Source: HIMB59 sp038124765 (GTDB lineage Bacteria > Pseudomonadota > Alphaproteobacteria > HIMB59). From it: a stretch of 46,856 nucleotides of DNA. A program made the translations under genes and the position numbers. Shown in pieces: positions 34,645-43,792 of this stretch. Position 1 is the first letter of the stretch, and every line of letters begins with the position of its first letter. The stretch lies in assembly GCA_038124765.1 (NCBI GenBank), contig JAYPCO010000004.1:1-46856 (forward strand), written 5' to 3'. A model generated the notes under the pieces. It worked only from the letters and a program-made list of their open reading frames with translations, was not told the DNA's origin and made no database searches.

Positions 34645-36956
34645 AATTTAATTAAGGAACGCAGCTTTTCTAAATACGATTTTTGATCTACTAAAGAAAA
34701 GCTGCCTCCTAAATCCTCACTTAACATTTTAAATCTCAAATCTTTTAACTCCTGAATATATGGGAACTTTTGCTTATTTATTTTAAATATATCCCTAGTT
34801 ATTTCAAATAATTGAAATAAGTCCTTTAAAATCTCATCTGGTTTTTTGATTTCATATATTTTTAAAACATATTCTAAATCTAATAATTGAAATTGGTTTA
34901 TAGTTTCATTTTTTTTTGTTTGGAATAAATGATGCAATCTAATTTGCGTCGTTAATAAATATGTTTTTAAAAAAGAGAGCTTATGAAAAGGTTCATCAGT
35001 ATTTATGTAAAATTCAAAAAAGTTAGTAAAATTAATTACCTGATCTGAGCTTTTATCAAACGGTTTATTTCTATTATCTATATTGAGAAAATCTTTATCA
35101 ATATATTGATCAACGATATTATAAAACCTTCTAACTATTTTAATATTATCAATATGACTATTTTCAGGTTTAAAATATACAAAAAAAAGATCTACATCAG
35201 AGGAAGGAATGGAATTATTAATTGCTAAACTACCAAATAAAAGAGGAGTTAAATCTGAAAATACATTTTTTCTGGACTGTAGATAGTCGGTTTTTACAAA
35301 CTCGAATAATATTAAAATAAACTTTTTAATAGTTAAATTTCTTTTGATTAAATATTGAGAGTGTTCAAATTTTTCTGAAATATACAAATAGTCGATTAAA
35401 AAAACTATTTCATAAAAGTCCTGGATGAGTTTTTTAATATCTAAATCTAGATTATCTGTTTTTTTTCTTAATTTTAGATTGGGTAAACCATAATTAAATA
35501 AATAAACCAGTGATTCAATTAGGTAATTATTTTTATAAAGCTGCTTAGTTAACCTTTCAGATATTTGAAATATTTTAATAATTTCTAAAAAAATTTTAGG
35601 GTTATATTTATAAAGAGCAGATAGATGTACGCCAGATTTGTAATAATTCATTAAATAGTCAAATTTTATGATTAAATCATCACGATTTTCTGTAGGTTTA
35701 AGAGCGTTAACCAAATAATGAACTGTATTGAGAAAATCCTTTTTTACAGTATCTGAACTGTTTATTTTACGAGCCCTATCAGTAAGTTTTTGAATTATTG
35801 ACTTACTTTTTTCATTAAATTCATCTACCTTTAAATCTTTACTTTCTTCCCCTGGGTTAAATAACATTTCAAAAATTTTAATTGACTGTTCTCTTTGTTG
35901 GTTCAAAAGATCTATATAAAATGGAAAAACAGAATTTAAATTATGATCATTTTTAGGAATAGAATTTTGGAAAGAATTCAGTTTAATATGTAGATAATTT
36001 TCAAATTTTCTAAAAAAATAATAAGAATTAGTAACTATTTCTAGTACCTCTGGATTGATAATGGAAGGGTATTCTTTAAATTTGTTGAGAATTTTATGAA
36101 TGTTTGAAATTTGAAATGATTGAATCTTTCCTGACCATAATAATTGATTAAAATGGATAATATTCTCACATGATCGAATATAACCATAAGAGTCTTTAAT
36201 ATTATTTTCATTTTTATATTTTTTATCAGAAAAAAGTTTTTTAATTTCATCAATTGCATAAAAATCAAATGATCTTCTAAATAAAAAACTTTTAATTGAG
36301 TCTTTAAAATACCAATAAAGAGTTCTATTACCACATATGAAAGATGATCGATGGTAAGCTAATCTCTCCCAATTTCTGCCCACAGATGAATAATAGTTAA
36401 TAGCATCTTCAATATCAGTAATAATAAAAGAATTTCCAAGATCCGGTCTTAAACGTAAATCTATTTTATGGAAGAAGTTTTCAGAAATATCAGATATTTC
36501 TGAAATAAATCTTTTTATTAATTGGTTAAATTGAACGATGGGTGTGGATGATTTTTTACTATCAAAAAAAACTATAATATCAATATCTGAAGCAAAGTTT
36601 AAATCACTAACACCAATTTTACCTAGACCTAAGACAAAATAAGAATTTTGATAATTAGTTTCACCGTGATCCGATAAAAAATTATTAAAAAGCTTTATCA
36701 GAATTTTTTTACATAAAATAGACCAAAGTCTTGAACCATCGATTTGACTTAATTGCTGTGTATGAATTGCTATAAATATTAAATATATCAATTCATTTTT
36801 AAAGGTTTGTATATTTTTATCTGGTGTTAAAAAATTAAATTTATGAAAATGCTCTAAAATTGATTTTATGGAAATATGATTAACATCGAGTTGATTATTT
36901 AGATATTGATACTGCTTAAGGAAACTCGAGTAGTTATATAATTTGTCTAATTCCAA
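34641..36956 (-). CDS. glnE: Glutamine synthetase adenylyltransferase/deadenylase, reduced form
   Basis: GlnE adds and removes AMP on GlnA under PII control. The protein has 771 residues against roughly 940 in Escherichia coli. The first nucleotidyltransferase domain (de-adenylylation side) keeps LGLGKIGVSDLNFASDIDI (109-127), DLRLRPDLG (166-174) and GRNWERLAYHRS (193-204). The second keeps FGSLAINNSIPSSDVDL (574-590, acids D587 and D589), but its RLRPSG motif reads RNKPFDKS near 638-645 and the protein stops where about 100 more residues are expected. Both GGxx(D/E)IEF-type motifs are weak. It overlaps dusA by 10 bases and converges on glnA. Confidence 0.88.
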   Translation of the reverse strand: MELDKLYNYSSFLKQYQYLNNQLDVNHISIKSILEHFHKFNFLTPDKNIQTFKNELIYLIFIAIHTQQLSQIDGSRLWSILCKKILIKLFNNFLSDHGETNYQNSYFVLGLGKIGVSDLNFASDIDIIVFFDSKKSSTPIVQFNQLIKRFISEISDISENFFHKIDLRLRPDLGNSFIITDIEDAINYYSSVGRNWERLAYHRSSFICGNRTLYWYFKDSIKSFLFRRSFDFYAIDEIKKLFSDKKYKNENNIKDSYGYIRSCENIIHFNQLLWSGKIQSFQISNIHKILNKFKEYPSIINPEVLEIVTNSYYFFRKFENYLHIKLNSFQNSIPKNDHNLNSVFPFYIDLLNQQREQSIKIFEMLFNPGEESKDLKVDEFNEKSKSIIQKLTDRARKINSSDTVKKDFLNTVHYLVNALKPTENRDDLIIKFDYLMNYYKSGVHLSALYKYNPKIFLEIIKIFQISERLTKQLYKNNYLIESLVYLFNYGLPNLKLRKKTDNLDLDIKKLIQDFYEIVFLIDYLYISEKFEHSQYLIKRNLTIKKFILILFEFVKTDYLQSRKNVFSDLTPLLFGSLAINNSIPSSDVDLFFVYFKPENSHIDNIKIVRRFYNIVDQYIDKDFLNIDNRNKPFDKSSDQVINFTNFFEFYINTDEPFHKLSFLKTYLLTTQIRLHHLFQTKKNETINQFQLLDLEYVLKIYEIKKPDEILKDLFQLFEITRDIFKINKQKFPYIQELKDLRFKMLSEDLGGSFSLVDQKSYLEKLRSLIKF

Positions 36957-37873
36957 ATATTTCTACTTTCAAAATATTGAGAAATCTCAGCCAATGTTTG
37001 GAGTTGTTCTAATTCTTTTTTATATATTTTAGAATGAGGGATATGACTAAATACAGTGAATAAGCTTTTTTTCAGTAAATTAATATTTAGATTTTGGTGT
37101 ACTTTAATTTCATCAATAAAATTATGAATTGCTCTATTAATATTATTTATTTTTATTAGTCCAAGCTTTTCTAAAAATAATAAATCTTTAGTAAATTGTC
37201 GTCCGATCATAAAATCTTTAACATCATATTGAATGAAATAATCAAAAACTTTTTTTTCATTAATTTCACCATTAGGAATTAAATTAAGATTAGGTTTAAA
37301 TTTTTTACACTCTAAAAATAAATCATAATTAATTTTAGGAATTGACCTATTTTTCTTAGTATCAAGGTTTAAAATCCCATTTCTGCAATGTATAAATATA
37401 GTCTTAATACCTAATTCGTCGAATAAATCTAAATAGTCGAAAATATATTGTTTATCCTCTTCTAACCCTAACCCTAGTCTGCACTTAATAGATATTTTTT
37501 TTTTATATTTTACTAATTCCTCTAAACAGTCTTTAACAAGTTTAAAATTTTGAGTAAGCGCTAATCCTAAATTATTCTCTTGCACTCTTGAACTAGGACA
37601 ACCTAAATTAAAATTAACATGATCAATTATTTCTATTTCATTGAGAATTTTTACAACTTGTCGAATTTCGCTTGGCTCAGAACCAGCTATTTGAATAGCG
37701 CTTTTATTGGAGGGAAGAAAATGCTGTGAAATTGTTTTTTTTTCATTGTGTATTAAGGCTTTATCTACAATCATCTCAGAAATGGTTTCAAATTCATTTG
37801 GAAAAAGATTGTGGGATAAAGATCGAAAGTAACAATCCGTGTAACCCATCATTGGTGCCATGAAGTATTGCAT
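36947..37873 (-). CDS. dusA: tRNA-dihydrouridine synthase, DusA type
   Basis: Dus enzymes reduce uridines in the tRNA D-loop with FMN and NADPH. The 308-residue protein has the FMN site MAPMMGYTDCYFR (5-17), the catalytic Cys92 in NLGCPSSRVQ (89-98), IKCRLGLG, and the DusA-specific stretch KKNRSIPKINYD. These last motifs, together with EMIVDKALIH and IQIAGSEP, favour DusA over DusB or DusC. It overlaps glnE by 10 bases and is divergent from hisI. Active-site residues appear intact. Confidence 0.9.
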   Translation of the reverse strand: MQYFMAPMMGYTDCYFRSLSHNLFPNEFETISEMIVDKALIHNEKKTISQHFLPSNKSAIQIAGSEPSEIRQVVKILNEIEIIDHVNFNLGCPSSRVQENNLGLALTQNFKLVKDCLEELVKYKKKISIKCRLGLGLEEDKQYIFDYLDLFDELGIKTIFIHCRNGILNLDTKKNRSIPKINYDLFLECKKFKPNLNLIPNGEINEKKVFDYFIQYDVKDFMIGRQFTKDLLFLEKLGLIKINNINRAIHNFIDEIKVHQNLNINLLKKSLFTVFSHIPHSKIYKKELEQLQTLAEISQYFESRNIWN

Positions 37874-37882
37874 TTAATTAAA

Positions 37883-37920
37883 TTACTTTTCTTCATTGAA
37901 AAATACTGCAATAAAAGTAA
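37883..37920. promoter_or_regulatory. Inverted repeat between dusA and hisI
   Basis: TTACTTTT (37883-37890) and AAAAGTAA (37913-37920) form a perfect 8-base inverted repeat with a 22-base spacer in the 69-base region between two divergent genes. It may be an operator or only AT-rich coincidence. Confidence 0.2.
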
Positions 37921-37942
37921 AAATCATTAAAAATTCAAGCTT

Positions 37943-38275
37943 TTGGAAAATATCAAATTAAATCAACTGGTATACGACTCAAATGGGCTAATTCCTACCA
38001 TAGCTCAAGAACGCTCAACAAAAGAGATTTTAATGGTAGCCTACTCCAATGAAGAGTCGATTAAAAAAACTTTAGAGTCTGGAAAAGCGCATTTTTGGAG
38101 TCGTAGTCGTAACAAGTTATGGATGAAGGGTGAAAGTTCATCCAATTATTTAAATTTATTTCAAATTTATACAGATTGTGATAACGATACTTTAATTTTT
38201 GAAGTAGAACTTGATGGCAAAAGTGCTTGCCACACAGGATCCAAATCTTGCTTCTTTAAAAAATTAGAACAATGA
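37943..38275 (+). CDS. hisI: Phosphoribosyl-AMP cyclohydrolase
   Basis: HisI opens the adenine ring of phosphoribosyl-AMP in histidine synthesis. The 110-residue protein has the family motifs GLIPTIAQ, EILMVAYSNEES, GKAHFWSRSRNKLWMKGESS with its conserved Trp and Arg, the metal-binding YTDCDNDTLIF and CHTGSKSCFF. It is the short form without a fused HisE domain. The start is TTG at 37943-37945: an in-frame TAA lies at 37928-37930 and no other standard start lies between. Its TGA stop overlaps the thrS ATG (ATGA). No other his gene is near. Confidence 0.94.
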   Translation: MENIKLNQLVYDSNGLIPTIAQERSTKEILMVAYSNEESIKKTLESGKAHFWSRSRNKLWMKGESSSNYLNLFQIYTDCDNDTLIFEVELDGKSACHTGSKSCFFKKLEQ

Positions 38276-40056
38276 GTGAAATAATTGCATATAAAGATCA
38301 AAATAATGAATATTTTGATACACAAGTAGAAAACTCTACTCCCATTAAGGCAAAATCTGATGATGCCCTTAATATAATGAGGCATGACCTTGCTCATGTA
38401 TTAGCTGAAGCCGTTATAAGCTTATTTCCTGATGCAAAGCCAACTATTGGTCCGTTTATTAAAAATGGTTTTTATTATGATTTTGACATGGATAATTCTT
38501 TAAGCGATGAAGATATCTCAAAAATTGAATCTCAAATGAAAGCAATTCTAAAAGAAGGAAGAAGTTTTACAAAAAAAATTGTTTCTAAAGAACAAGCTTT
38601 AAAAGTTTTCTCAAATAATAAGTATAAAACAGAATTAATTAATAATTTAGATAATGCTGCAGATATCACACTTTATGAGCAAAAGAATTTTACCGATCTC
38701 TGCAAAGGGCCCCATCATCAAAGTACCAATGAGTATGATGCAAAATTTAAAATTACTAGTGTTTCAGGTGCCTATTGGAGAGGTATTAGCACAAATAAAA
38801 TGCTTCAAAGAATTTATGCAACTGCTTGGTATACAGAAAAAGATTTAAATGCTTACCTTAAAAACTTAGAAGAAGCTAAAGAAAGAAACCATCGAAGACT
38901 TGGTACCGATATGGGTTTATTTCTATTAACTGATTTATCAGCGGGCAATGTTTTTTGGAAGGATAAAGGACTGACGCTTTACCAAAATATCGAAAAATAT
39001 ATACGATCAGAACAAAAAAAACTTAACTACTATGAAGTCAAAACACCTGAATTGGTGTCCAATGAGCTATGGATAAAGTCAGGGCATTGGGACAATTTTA
39101 AAGAAAATATGTTTACCTCAGAGACAGATAATAAAACCTTTGCTCTCAAACCGATGAATTGTCCATGTCATATTGTGCTTTTTAATTCCCAATTGATTAC
39201 TTATAAAGACTTACCTCTTCGTTATTCCGAGTTTGGCAAATGTCACCGTTATGAGCCATCAGGTGCCCTCAATGGTTTATTCAGAGTTAGAGGATTCACT
39301 CAAGATGATGCACACATATTTTGTTCAAGTGAGCAAATTTATGATGTGTGTAATGAAACTACTCAGCTTATAGAGAGAGTATATAAAAGGTTTGGGTTTG
39401 AAAAAATTAAATACAATATTTCTACACGCCCTGAAAAGAGTATAGGCACTCAAGAAAATTGGGACAATGCAGAAAATCAATTAAAGAAAGTTTTAACTGA
39501 TAACAATAAAGAATTTAATATCTTAGAGGGTGAAGGTGCATTCTATGGACCTAAAATTGAATTTACTTTAGAAGACTCACTTGGTAGAGAATGGCAATGT
39601 GGAACCATACAAATTGATTTTAATTTACCTGATCGTTTAGGTGCACGATACAAGGACAAGGAAGATAAAAACCAGACACCGATAATGATTCATAGAGCCG
39701 TAATTGGTTCCCTAGAAAGATTTATTGCTATCATTTTAGAAAATACTAATGGATGGTTGCCTTTATTTGTAACACCTGTTCAATTAGCAATTTTACCTGT
39801 ATCCGAAAAGTTTGTTGACCATTGTCAAACAATTATTGAGGGCTTAAGTGATCTTGGCGTAAGGGCAATTGTTGATAGCTCAGATAACAAGTTAGGATAT
39901 AAAGTTAGAAACTCGGTCTCAAAAAAAATACCTTTCTCATTAGTCATTGGAGAAAAAGAAATTGAGAATGGCACTTTCTCACTTCGTGGTCGAACCGGGG
40001 ATACAACTAGCTTTGAAAATATTCAATCCATTGCAGAATTCTTTAGCAATAATTAG
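38272..40056 (+). CDS. thrS: Threonyl-tRNA synthetase lacking the TGS domain
   Basis: ThrS charges tRNA-Thr. The 594-residue protein has the editing domain with the zinc-like site RHDLAHVLAEA (H38, H42) and C144/H148 in DLCKGPHH, and the class II catalytic core with zinc ligands C297 (MNCPCH), H348 (DDAHIF) and H474 (MIHRAVIGS). Relative to Escherichia coli all these sites are shifted by 35-37 residues, so the N-terminal TGS domain is missing. The start cannot move upstream because an in-frame TAA lies at 38257-38259. It is translationally coupled to hisI. Confidence 0.96.
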   Translation: MSEIIAYKDQNNEYFDTQVENSTPIKAKSDDALNIMRHDLAHVLAEAVISLFPDAKPTIGPFIKNGFYYDFDMDNSLSDEDISKIESQMKAILKEGRSFTKKIVSKEQALKVFSNNKYKTELINNLDNAADITLYEQKNFTDLCKGPHHQSTNEYDAKFKITSVSGAYWRGISTNKMLQRIYATAWYTEKDLNAYLKNLEEAKERNHRRLGTDMGLFLLTDLSAGNVFWKDKGLTLYQNIEKYIRSEQKKLNYYEVKTPELVSNELWIKSGHWDNFKENMFTSETDNKTFALKPMNCPCHIVLFNSQLITYKDLPLRYSEFGKCHRYEPSGALNGLFRVRGFTQDDAHIFCSSEQIYDVCNETTQLIERVYKRFGFEKIKYNISTRPEKSIGTQENWDNAENQLKKVLTDNNKEFNILEGEGAFYGPKIEFTLEDSLGREWQCGTIQIDFNLPDRLGARYKDKEDKNQTPIMIHRAVIGSLERFIAIILENTNGWLPLFVTPVQLAILPVSEKFVDHCQTIIEGLSDLGVRAIVDSSDNKLGYKVRNSVSKKIPFSLVIGEKEIENGTFSLRGRTGDTTSFENIQSIAEFFSNN

Positions 40057-40095
40057 TCATTCTTTTTTATAAATTTTAGAATACAGTACAACCCG

Positions 40096-40992
40096 ATGAG
40101 TGATCACCTAAAAGCTGTAATTCTAGTTGTTCTAAGTGGATTGGTTTGGAGTTTTGGAACTTTGGTAGTAAAGCATATGATAGATCCACAAATCTACCAA
40201 CTACCCTACCTAGTAGTAAGAGGCATTACAGTAGCAATTATAATAAGTCTTTATCTTACAATACAGGAAGGGAAATCATTTTTTTTGAATGTAATAAAAG
40301 TAGATAAAATATCAATTCTAGGAGGTGTATTATTAACCACAGCCTTTGTCGGTTTTATTTACTCAATTAGTCATACTACAGCTGCAGTGACATTATTCAT
40401 GTTAGCTTTAATGCCATTTCTAGCATCGCTAATTGCATTTGTTTTTATAAAAGAAAAAATCTCTCTTCAAAATTTTATAAGTATGATTGTTGCGTTAGGT
40501 GGAACTCTAGTAATGATTTATTCTAGTGTTTTCAATGGATCTGTTTTTGGATTGGTAATGGGATTTATATCCAGTTTAGGCTTTGCAGCATTTTCAGTTA
40601 CCTTAAGAAGTAAAAGTGATCTTAAAAAGTTCTATATTCTAGTGTTTGGAGGTATTTTTTGTTCTTTAATATCTTTAGCGATCATGATTTTTAATCACCA
40701 GGAATTTTATATTCCCCTTAAAAATATTTATCTAAGTATAACGCATGGTTCTTTAGTTGCCACTGGTCTAATTTTATTTAGCCTAGGTTCAAAAGAACTA
40801 TTATCAGGAGAATTAACGATGCTTTCCCTATTAGAAGTTGTAGGAGGTATATTTTGGGCTTGGTTGCCTATATTAGGTATTAACGAAACTCCCAGTGTTA
40901 AAACAATTATCGGGGGAGCTATAATTTGTATTGCAATTTTAATGAACTCTTATCGTTTTGATAAAAAAAGACTTCAAAAGATGGTTAGATAG
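40096..40992 (+). CDS. EamA-family (DMT) transporter
   Basis: This is a 298-residue integral membrane protein with about ten predicted membrane segments, arranged as two EamA repeats (roughly 6-140 and 150-288). The start LSGLVWSFGTLVVKHM and the charged exit of the last helix (RFDKKRLQKMVR) fit the drug/metabolite transporter superfamily. The substrate cannot be read from the sequence; relatives export amino acids, nucleotides or other metabolites. It begins 39 bases after thrS and may be cotranscribed. Its stop overlaps that of the convergent EamA gene by 8 bases. Confidence 0.88.
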   Translation: MSDHLKAVILVVLSGLVWSFGTLVVKHMIDPQIYQLPYLVVRGITVAIIISLYLTIQEGKSFFLNVIKVDKISILGGVLLTTAFVGFIYSISHTTAAVTLFMLALMPFLASLIAFVFIKEKISLQNFISMIVALGGTLVMIYSSVFNGSVFGLVMGFISSLGFAAFSVTLRSKSDLKKFYILVFGGIFCSLISLAIMIFNHQEFYIPLKNIYLSITHGSLVATGLILFSLGSKELLSGELTMLSLLEVVGGIFWAWLPILGINETPSVKTIIGGAIICIAILMNSYRFDKKRLQKMVR

Positions 40993-41839
40993 TAAGTCCT
41001 ACTACACCTGCAAAAGTTAACAAAATTCCTAATGACTGAATTTTAGAAATCTTTTCTTTAAGTATAAATTTAGCTAATATTACTGTTACTAGCCCAAACC
41101 CCGAAGAAATTACAACAGCGATACTAACCTTATCGAATGCGTATGCGGTTGCGATACAAAAATTACCAGTGCTTTCTAAAATACCCTGAGAGATTAAGAT
41201 CGGTATTGATTTTTTTGTAATAAAAATCCTCTCTTTTATGAAAAAGAGTAAAAAAGCTAAACTAAATAGGCTAAAAAAACGAGTATATACAACTGCTTCT
41301 AAGGATGAAAAAACCTCAGTCGCTTCTTGTAAAAAAATTAATCCCATAGCGAGCATAATGCTAGACATGAAAGCCACTTTAATTGACTCATTAATTTTAC
41401 TTTTCTCCATGCCTAAGCTCTCTTTAAAACTATCCGCACTTATAGATACCAATATGGCTCCGATGATTACAATAATAGTTGCAATCCATTGCAAAACTGT
41501 TGGTTGAGTTCCTAAGGCAAATCGTATCAAGAAAACAAATAGAGGGTTAATAGCACAAATAGATGCAACGATTGAAACAGGCCCCATCAACAACCCTCTA
41601 TAAAGCAACAAAAGACCAAACATAATTAAAACACCAGCAAGAAAACTATTGCTTAATCCAATAATATTTAGCGATAATTCTCCAATTATAAAAAATGTTA
41701 CAATTAGATAGAATACCCCACCTATTGTTAGCATCCAAAAAAGAGAATTTTTAAACCCAACCTGTTGAGATGAAAAACGAGATAAAAAATCACCGGTTCC
41801 AAATGTTAGGGCAGCGAGGAGTCCTAATATAACTGTCAT
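40985..41839 (-). CDS. EamA-family (DMT) transporter
   Basis: A 284-residue protein with about ten membrane helices and two EamA repeats (about 1-135 and 148-283), starting GLLAALTFGTGDFLSRFSSQ, with the typical FLIRFALG and YAFDKVSIAVVISSGFGLVTVILAKFILKEKIS-type segments. Its substrate is unknown. It lies 16 bases downstream of sufA, so it can be read as the last gene of the suf transcription unit. It converges with, and overlaps by 8 bases, another EamA gene, but the two are not close copies of each other. Confidence 0.86.
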   Translation of the reverse strand: MTVILGLLAALTFGTGDFLSRFSSQQVGFKNSLFWMLTIGGVFYLIVTFFIIGELSLNIIGLSNSFLAGVLIMFGLLLLYRGLLMGPVSIVASICAINPLFVFLIRFALGTQPTVLQWIATIIVIIGAILVSISADSFKESLGMEKSKINESIKVAFMSSIMLAMGLIFLQEATEVFSSLEAVVYTRFFSLFSLAFLLFFIKERIFITKKSIPILISQGILESTGNFCIATAYAFDKVSIAVVISSGFGLVTVILAKFILKEKISKIQSLGILLTFAGVVGLTI

Positions 41840-41855
41840 TTAAATTATTTTAAAT

Positions 41856-42191
41856 TTAGACGTGAAAACTCTCTCCGCAACCACACTCGCTTGTCTGGTT
41901 GGGGTTGTTGAATGTAAATCGTTCACCAAATTCTTCAGTAATAAAATCCATCTCAGTTCCAATGACATACATGATTGCTTTATTATCAATATATAAAGGA
42001 AATTCATAAGAGTTTACTAATTCACAATCCTTAGTATTTTCATCAGTAGCGTATTCCATCATATAACTTAAACCTGCACACCCTTTTGTATTAAGTCCAA
42101 TTCTTAAACCTAAGGCTTTTTCATTTTTTTTAAGAAGAGATGCTACTTGCTTTTGAGCAGAACTTGATAATGTAAATAAGGGTGATGACAT
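41856..42191 (-). CDS. sufA: A-type iron-sulfur carrier (SufA/IscA family)
   Basis: A-type carriers receive Fe-S clusters from the assembly scaffold and deliver them to apoproteins. The 111-residue protein has the three conserved cysteines, C38 (TKGCAGLSY) and C103 and C105 (SECGCGESF). Placement as the end of the suf operon favours SufA, although ErpA or IscA cannot be excluded by sequence alone. It follows sufT by 3 bases. Confidence 0.9.
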   Translation of the reverse strand: MSSPLFTLSSSAQKQVASLLKKNEKALGLRIGLNTKGCAGLSYMMEYATDENTKDCELVNSYEFPLYIDNKAIMYVIGTEMDFITEEFGERFTFNNPNQTSECGCGESFHV

Positions 42192-42194
42192 AAG

Positions 42195-42587
42195 TTAATA
42201 TCCTAAGGCTAATCTAGCATCTTCACTCATCATATCTTTATTCCAGGATGGTTCAAAGGTAAGTTTAATGTTGATTTGACCAGCTTCAGGAATTTCATGA
42301 ATTTTTTTTGCGATATCTAACGGGAAGCTATCTGCAACAGGACAATTTACAGTAGTCAAGGTCATAAGAATTTCGATATTATTAAGATTATCCACTTGGA
42401 TGTCGTAAATTAATCCTAAATCATAAACGTTAATGTCAAGTTCAGGATCTTTAACTTGGGTCAATTGTTCAATTATCGTATCGATAGAAATTTTAATCTT
42501 TATATTTTTTAAGGGAGTTCCAAATGAAATAATACCATCTACATTTTTGCTAGAGGGTAGAAAATCAGAGAGAGTTTTATCGTCCAT
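42195..42587 (-). CDS. sufT: SufT / MIP18-family Fe-S maturation protein
   Basis: This DUF59-domain protein helps mature Fe-S proteins, especially when demand is high. The 130-residue protein contains the DUF59 core from about 35: VKDPELDINVYDLGLIYDI (46-64), then LTTVNCPVADSFP with the conserved Cys82. The first 35 residues are a short extension. Its start overlaps the sufS stop by one base and sufA follows after 3 bases, the usual place in suf operons. Confidence 0.88.
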   Translation of the reverse strand: MDDKTLSDFLPSSKNVDGIISFGTPLKNIKIKISIDTIIEQLTQVKDPELDINVYDLGLIYDIQVDNLNNIEILMTLTTVNCPVADSFPLDIAKKIHEIPEAGQINIKLTFEPSWNKDMMSEDARLALGY

Positions 42588-43792
42588 TAACTTAATAAAT
42601 TAATAGTTTTTTTTAATGAGTCTATAAATTTGGAAATATCTTCCATATCGTTATAAATACCCAAAGATAATCGACAAGAACCAGGTATGTTCAGTTTTTT
42701 CATTAAAGGTTGGCAACAATGATGGCCTCCTCTAATCATAATTCCATATTGGTCAAGAAAAGTAGCAATATCATTAAAATTTTTGTTTTTTACATTAAAG
42801 GAAATTATTGAGCTAGCCGTTATTTTTTTATCAACACCATACATTTCTACGCCATCAATATTTGACATCTTCTCTATAAGAGTTTGTCTTAATTTCTTTT
42901 CTTCAAGAAAGGTTTTTTCAAAATTTATTTGATTTAAATAATTTAAAGCAGCATTAAAACCTATAGCTGCTTCAATAGATGGTGTTCCTGCTTCAAATTT
43001 ATTAGGCAACATGGCATATGAAAAATCATTTACTGAAACTTGATTGATCATACCACCACCTAAAATTGTAGGATTAAGTTTATTAAGAAGTTCTTCTTTT
43101 CCATATAAAATTCCAATACCAGACGGTCCATATAATTTATGAGATGAGAAAGAGTAAAAATCACAATTTATTTTGCTTACATCTACTTGTAGATGGGCAA
43201 TAGCCTGACAACCATCAACGGCTAATAAAATATTTTTATCAACAGACTCTTTAATTTTTTTAATATCGATTATTTGACCAGTTACATTAGACATATGAGT
43301 TATAGCAATAATTTTTGTTTTAGAGGTACAAGTTTGAATAACATCGTTTTCATCGATTAAACCATTCTCAGTGGCGGGAATAACTTTTAAATTTAATTTA
43401 TGATTTTTGCATATATTCATCCAAGGCAGAAAATTAGAATGATGTTCTACCTCAGTAGTTATGATCTCATCACCTTCTTCTAATTGCTCAGCAATAGAAT
43501 TTGCAATAAGGTTGATGGAGTCAGTAGCGCCCCGTGTAAAAATAATACTATTAGTGTTACTAGAATTGATAAATGCAGCACATACTCCCCTGCTTCGTTC
43601 GTATAAGTCAGTCGCGTTAATACTTAAAGAGTTCATTCCACGATGAACGTTTTCATAAGAAGTTTTATAAAAATCGCTTATCGCGTTAATAACCAATTCT
43701 GGTTTTTGCGCACTAGCCGCAGAGTCTAAGTAAACTATAGAATTTCCTCTGATTTTTTGATTAAAAATAGGGAAATCGGATTTAATGGCCAT
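42587..43792 (-). CDS. sufS: Cysteine desulfurase SufS
   Basis: SufS takes sulfur from cysteine with PLP and supplies it for cluster assembly. In 401 residues the PLP lysine is K219 (SFSSHKLYGPSG), the PLP contacts include EVEHHSN (114-120) and the Asp of AVDGCQAIAH, and the catalytic Cys359 lies in IRGGHHCCQPLM, next to a second Cys360. The short loop around it marks the group II (SufS) type rather than IscS. The start overlaps sufD by 11 bases. No sufE or sufU is seen in the window. Confidence 0.96.
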   Translation of the reverse strand: MAIKSDFPIFNQKIRGNSIVYLDSAASAQKPELVINAISDFYKTSYENVHRGMNSLSINATDLYERSRGVCAAFINSSNTNSIIFTRGATDSINLIANSIAEQLEEGDEIITTEVEHHSNFLPWMNICKNHKLNLKVIPATENGLIDENDVIQTCTSKTKIIAITHMSNVTGQIIDIKKIKESVDKNILLAVDGCQAIAHLQVDVSKINCDFYSFSSHKLYGPSGIGILYGKEELLNKLNPTILGGGMINQVSVNDFSYAMLPNKFEAGTPSIEAAIGFNAALNYLNQINFEKTFLEEKKLRQTLIEKMSNIDGVEMYGVDKKITASSIISFNVKNKNFNDIATFLDQYGIMIRGGHHCCQPLMKKLNIPGSCRLSLGIYNDMEDISKFIDSLKKTINLLS

